From Alcanivorax sp. 24 (GTDB lineage Bacteria; Pseudomonadota; Gammaproteobacteria; Pseudomonadales; Alcanivoracaceae): a stretch of DNA of 64,000 nucleotides. The notes beneath the pieces were generated by a model. It saw only the letters and a list, made by a program, of their open reading frames with translations, did no database searches and was not told where the DNA came from. The position numbers were made by a program, and so were the translations under genes. The stretch spans positions 496,001 to 560,000 of the forward strand of contig NZ_SNUA01000001.1 of the NCBI RefSeq assembly GCF_004360225.1, written 5' to 3'. Below are positions 61,040 to 64,000 of the stretch, in pieces; within the stretch, counting starts at the first letter, position 1; each line of letters opens with the position of its first letter.

Positions 61040-61932
61040 CAGGCCTGCCCGCCTTGTAAAAGCGCCGGCGCTGGCCGCTCGGCGCCGCGCGGCAGTTGTT
61101 CCGGCGTCCAGTTTTCCCGGGCCCATTGCAACAGATCGGCAACCGTCGACTGTTGCAATCCGGCGGGCGGGGAAAGCCCGAGGCAGGTCAGGGCCGCATG
61201 GGTGAGCGGCCCCTTGCGATCCGGATCCAACGCGGCGCCATTCGCGGACTTGCTGATCTTCTGGCGCCCATCCGGTTGCAGGATCACTGGCAGATGGGCA
61301 TAGCGGGGTCGGGGCGCGCCGAGACAATCCAGAACATGGATTTGCCGCAATGTGGAGGTCAGCAGATCCGCGCCGCGCACCACATCGGTGATGTCCTGAT
61401 CACGGTCGTCCAGAGCGCAGGCCAGCTGATAACTGAACAAGCTGTCGCGGCGGCGAATCACGAAAGGGCCTTCCTCCTCCGCGAGCGCCGCGCATACCCG
61501 CCCCTGCAGGCGGTCATCGAAACACAGCGGCGCCGCGGGCACGGTCAGACGCACGGCGCGGTCCGGCCCGGGCGGTTGCGCCACCGAAGGGCCAGGGTGC
61601 ACATTGCCCAGCGCTTTCAATTGTTGCCGTGACAGCGTGCAGTAAAACGCCTGCCCCTGTTCCAGCAGTGAGTCGACTGCCGCCTGATAGGCATCACCGC
61701 GTTTGCTCTGATAGAGAAGGGGGCCATCCCAATGCAGGCCGAATGCTTCCAGTTGCCGAAGAATGGTATCCGCCGCTCCCGGTTGTTCCCGGGGTGGATC
61801 CAGATCGTCCATGCGTACCCACCACTCGCCCCGGTGATAGCGGGCATCCAGCCAACTGGCCAGCGCGGTGACCAGAGAACCGAAGTGCAGGGGGCCGGAG
61901 GGGGTGGGAGCGAAACGACCGCGGTAGGACAT
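61039..61932 (-). CDS. gluQ: glutamyl-Q tRNA(Asp) synthetase
   Basis: A 297-residue shortened GluRS-like enzyme that attaches glutamate to queuosine-34 of tRNA-Asp rather than to a tRNA 3' end. The HIGH-equivalent is FAPTPSGPLHFGSL (residues 7-20), VRMDDLDPPRE follows, and the KMSKS-equivalent is QKISKSANG. Compared with the E. coli enzyme, the zinc-site region YCTCTR reads YCTLSR here (C98 kept, the second cysteine absent) and the later Cys is not evident, so the zinc site seems lost. It follows dksA on the same strand, the common order dksA-gluQ. Confidence 0.93.
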   Translation of the reverse strand: MSYRGRFAPTPSGPLHFGSLVTALASWLDARYHRGEWWVRMDDLDPPREQPGAADTILRQLEAFGLHWDGPLLYQSKRGDAYQAAVDSLLEQGQAFYCTLSRQQLKALGNVHPGPSVAQPPGPDRAVRLTVPAAPLCFDDRLQGRVCAALAEEEGPFVIRRRDSLFSYQLACALDDRDQDITDVVRGADLLTSTLRQIHVLDCLGAPRPRYAHLPVILQPDGRQKISKSANGAALDPDRKGPLTHAALTCLGLSPPAGLQQSTVADLLQWARENWTPEQLPRGAERPAPALLQGGQA

Positions 61933-62044
61933 AAAGCAGCTAACAGTGAAAAGTTAATAGTTAACAGCGCAAAGAGAAGAAGCAGGACTAGGTCCTGCTT
62001 CCCGGGTTTTTAACTGTTCATTGTTCACTATTCACTTGGTGGGC
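61933..62044. repeat. array of GTTAACAG/GTTAATAG/GTGAA words with central hairpin
   Basis: In the dksA-gluQ gap, words such as AGTTAATAG, AGTTAACAG and AGTGAAAAG (61943-61970) face inverted ones (62008-62036, TTAACTGTTCATTGTTCACTATTCACTT-like, described by words only). In the middle GAAGCAGGAC (61979-61988) and GTCCTGCTTC (61992-62001) form a perfect 10-bp hairpin, then a T run on the plus strand. Similar words occur at 16357-16556. Confidence 0.6.
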
Positions 62045-63085
62045 CTAGCCCGCCAGTTGTTTTTCCTTGATCTCGGCGAGCTCCTTGCAGTCGATGCACA
62101 GCTCCGCGGTGGGGCGGGCTTCCAGTCGGCGAATGCCGATCTCGATGCCGCAGGCCTCACAGTAGCCGTAGTCGTCCTTATCGATCTGATCGAGGGCTTT
62201 CTCGATCTTTTTCAGCAGTTTGCGCTCGCGGTCGCGGGTGCGCAGTTCCAGCGCGAATTCTTCCTCCTGGGTGGCCCGGTCGGCGGGATCGGGCAGATTG
62301 GCCACCTCGTCCTGAAGGTGGTGCATGGTGCGATCCGCTTCTTCCATCAACTCCTGGCGCCAGGCCAGAAGAACCTGACGGAAATGAGCGCGCTGAGCTT
62401 CGTTCATGTACTCCTCGCCTGCTTTGGCGACATAGGGAGCGACTCCATGAATAAGATTGTCCGCTTTGTCGGCGGCTGTTGCGGGTTTTTTCACCGTCGA
62501 TTTCACCTGAACTGAAGAAGAGGAACGGGACGGCCTGCGCTCCTGGCTGCCGGGAGCCTTCCTGGCGGTTCCCGATGACGTCGTCGTATTCCGGGTCGGC
62601 GCTTTGGCCGGAGCCGGTGTGGCCTTGGCACCGCGTTTGGCGGTGCCGGAAGCCTTGGATTGGGGTGCGGTCGTGGCGCTCGGTTTGCTTTTGGCTGTGC
62701 TTTTCACCTGTTTGCTGCGAGTGGGGGATGCCGGGCCCGGAGAGGCTTTCCGGGTCGCCTGAGCTTTCGGTTTGGCTTTGCTGGCGGTCGCCTTGGCGGC
62801 GGACCGGGTGGTTTTGCTGACAGCGGCCTTTTTGCTGGCGGCCTTGGCCGTGGCTTTCTTCGCGGCGGGGCGCTTGCTGGCGGCTTTCTTCGTGGTCGTG
62901 ACTTTTTTCGCCGTCGTCTTGGCCGCCGCTTTCTTGGGCGCGGCTTTTGGGGCTACGGCTTTCTTCTTGGCGGCGGCCGTCTTTTTCACCGCGGCTTTTT
63001 TGCTGGCGGTAGTGGAAGAAGTCCGGGCTGCACCGGCCTTGGGTTTGGCGATGGCTTTCTTTTTTGCTTTTTTCCCGGTGGCCAT
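62045..63085 (-). CDS. dksA: DksA with a long histone H1-like N-terminal extension
   Basis: A 346-residue protein, against about 150 for E. coli DksA. The C-terminal 135 residues are a normal DksA: GEEYMNEAQRAHFRQVLLAWR, coiled-coil tip D-x-x-D-x-A (LPDPADRATQ), RDRERKLLKKIEKAL, and the four-cysteine zinc site CEACG...CIDCK, so ppGpp-dependent control of RNA polymerase is expected. About 205 preceding residues are almost only K, A, T, S, P and R with KKAA/AKKTT-type repeats, like eukaryotic H1 tails or Pseudomonas AlgP. AGGGAG lies upstream of the ATG at 63085. Confidence 0.93.
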   Translation of the reverse strand: MATGKKAKKKAIAKPKAGAARTSSTTASKKAAVKKTAAAKKKAVAPKAAPKKAAAKTTAKKVTTTKKAASKRPAAKKATAKAASKKAAVSKTTRSAAKATASKAKPKAQATRKASPGPASPTRSKQVKSTAKSKPSATTAPQSKASGTAKRGAKATPAPAKAPTRNTTTSSGTARKAPGSQERRPSRSSSSVQVKSTVKKPATAADKADNLIHGVAPYVAKAGEEYMNEAQRAHFRQVLLAWRQELMEEADRTMHHLQDEVANLPDPADRATQEEEFALELRTRDRERKLLKKIEKALDQIDKDDYGYCEACGIEIGIRRLEARPTAELCIDCKELAEIKEKQLAG

Positions 63086-63337
63086 TTTGATCAACTCCCT
63101 TAACATAGTCACGACTCGCTATTCGGAGCCCAGTTCCCTGAGCATTCCCTGAGCAAGGCTCCGCCCAACCGGAGCCCGTCAATAGTGTAATCTTCGACCT
63201 TACCGCGTTAGTGCCCGCCATGCCACTGTTGGCGATGGCAGTCAACCCGGTGGGCTTTCCTTCGCCCGGTGGCGTTTCTAGACGCCACGAAACCACGGGA
63301 TTATAGCCACAACATAGCGACAGAAAAGGGGTTTTTC

Positions 63338-64000
63338 TTGACCGATTCACAAAGAATTTCCCGCCTTGCCAACACCGTTCCGCCTTTTCACGTGATGGCA
63401 TTGCTGGAGCGGGCCCAACAACTGGCCGCCCAGGGCCGGGATATTATCCACCTGGAGGTGGGGGAACCCGACTTCCCCTGCCCGTCGCCAGTGATGGCGG
63501 CCGCCCGCCATGCCCTGGATCTGGGGCGGACCCGATATACTCCGGCGGCGGGTTTGCCGGCATTGCGTGAAACCATCGCCGAAGACTACCGCGACCGCTT
63601 CGGCGCGCGGGTGGATCCGGCCAGGATCGTGGTCACACCGGGAGCCTCCGGGGCCTTGCAACTGGCTCTGGGGGCATTGCTCGACCCCGGTGACGGCGTG
63701 TTGCTGTGTGATCCGGGCTACCCCTGTAACCGTCAGTTCGTCCGTATGTTTGGCGGCGTCCCGCAGCCCATGCCGCTACAGGCATCGACGGGGTTTCGTG
63801 CCAGCGGCGATATACTGCGCTCCGCCTGGGGGGAAACGACCCGGGCCGCCCTGGTGGCCAGCCCGGACAACCCCACCGGTAATCGTATCCCGGCCGGGGA
63901 ATTGAATGACTGGGCGCGGTGGTGTTGGGAGCGCCAGGGCACTCTGATCGTCGATGAAATCTACCAGGGGCTCTGCTACGGCGCCGAAGCGGAAACGGTA
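63338..64000 (+). CDS. class I/II PLP-dependent aminotransferase, truncated by window end
   Basis: The first 221 residues of a fold-type I aminotransferase. Visible family features are HVMALLERAQQLAAQGRDIIHLEVGEPDF (substrate-binding N-terminus), YTPAAGLPALRETIAEDY, TPGASGALQLALGALLDPGD, and SPDNPTGNRIPAGEL with the following DEIYQGL. The PLP lysine lies beyond the window. The start is TTG at 63338 with AAGGGG at a 6-nt gap, opening MTDSQRISRL; no better ATG exists. Divergent from dksA. Substrate unknown. Confidence 0.88.
   Translation, partial: MTDSQRISRLANTVPPFHVMALLERAQQLAAQGRDIIHLEVGEPDFPCPSPVMAAARHALDLGRTRYTPAAGLPALRETIAEDYRDRFGARVDPARIVVTPGASGALQLALGALLDPGDGVLLCDPGYPCNRQFVRMFGGVPQPMPLQASTGFRASGDILRSAWGETTRAALVASPDNPTGNRIPAGELNDWARWCWERQGTLIVDEIYQGLCYGAEAETV

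Overview
The window is a high-GC chromosomal segment of a gammaproteobacterium of the pseudomonad/Alcanivorax kind. This is inferred from Pseudomonas-type gene orders (grpE-dnaK-dnaJ-dapB-carA-carB-greA; ftsH-folP-glmM-tpiA-secG-tRNA-Leu-tRNA-fMet-rimP-nusA-infB-rbfA-truB-rpsO-pnp; dksA-gluQ-cbrX-cbrA-cbrB-pcnB-folK-panBC-panD-acs), from a one-piece tmRNA with an ANDDTYALAA tag, and from palindromic intergenic repeats. I cannot name the species. I see no prophage, insertion sequence, rRNA operon or CRISPR array.

Region 1 (1-9000) is accessory metabolism. It holds a gamma-glutamyltransferase running off the left edge with a TauE/SafE permease, a small low-GC VOC gene, a 2OG-Fe(II) oxygenase, a LysR regulator divergent from an SDR / Tat-exported aldo-keto reductase / 12-TM transporter cluster, and an orphan lipoprotein. 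Region 2 (9000-13300) is the tmRNA-SmpB quality-control locus with an NSS-family symporter, RnfH, BamE and Fur. Region 3 (13300-21500) holds recN (with a LexA-like box) and the heat-shock genes hrcA, grpE, dnaK and dnaJ; sigma-32-type promoters precede both grpE and dnaK. Region 4 (20600-42600) is the core block: dapB, carAB with a promoter-terminator leader, greA, yhbY, rlmE-ftsH-folP-glmM-tpiA-secG, two tRNAs, the rimP-nusA-infB-rbfA-truB-rpsO translation operon, and pnp.

Region 5 (42600-48400) is accessory: a nested palindromic repeat pair, a Na+/H+ antiporter-family protein, a MarR-EmrA-EmrB efflux operon with two perfect palindromic operators, an AT-rich gap, and an orphan fimbrial-domain protein. 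Region 6 (48400-62000) carries acetate activation (acs), pantothenate and folate genes (panD, panC, panB, deoxynucleoside kinase, folK), pcnB, and the CbrX-CbrA-CbrB carbon-control system with glutamyl-Q-tRNA synthetase. Region 7 is dksA, with a very long lysine/alanine-rich N-terminal extension, and a truncated class I aminotransferase at the right edge.

Most notable points. The CbrB homologue lacks the GAFTGA loop needed for sigma-54 activation. The cbrB-pcnB gap, where Pseudomonas keeps the CrcZ RNA, holds on the same strand a terminator-ended, A-rich candidate small RNA with repeated AANAANAA motifs; upstream of it lie TGTTAC/GTAACA half-sites and no sigma-54 promoter. Together these suggest a sigma-70-dependent variant of the Cbr/Crc catabolite-control circuit. 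The second is a DksA fused to a histone H1-like tail of about 200 residues.
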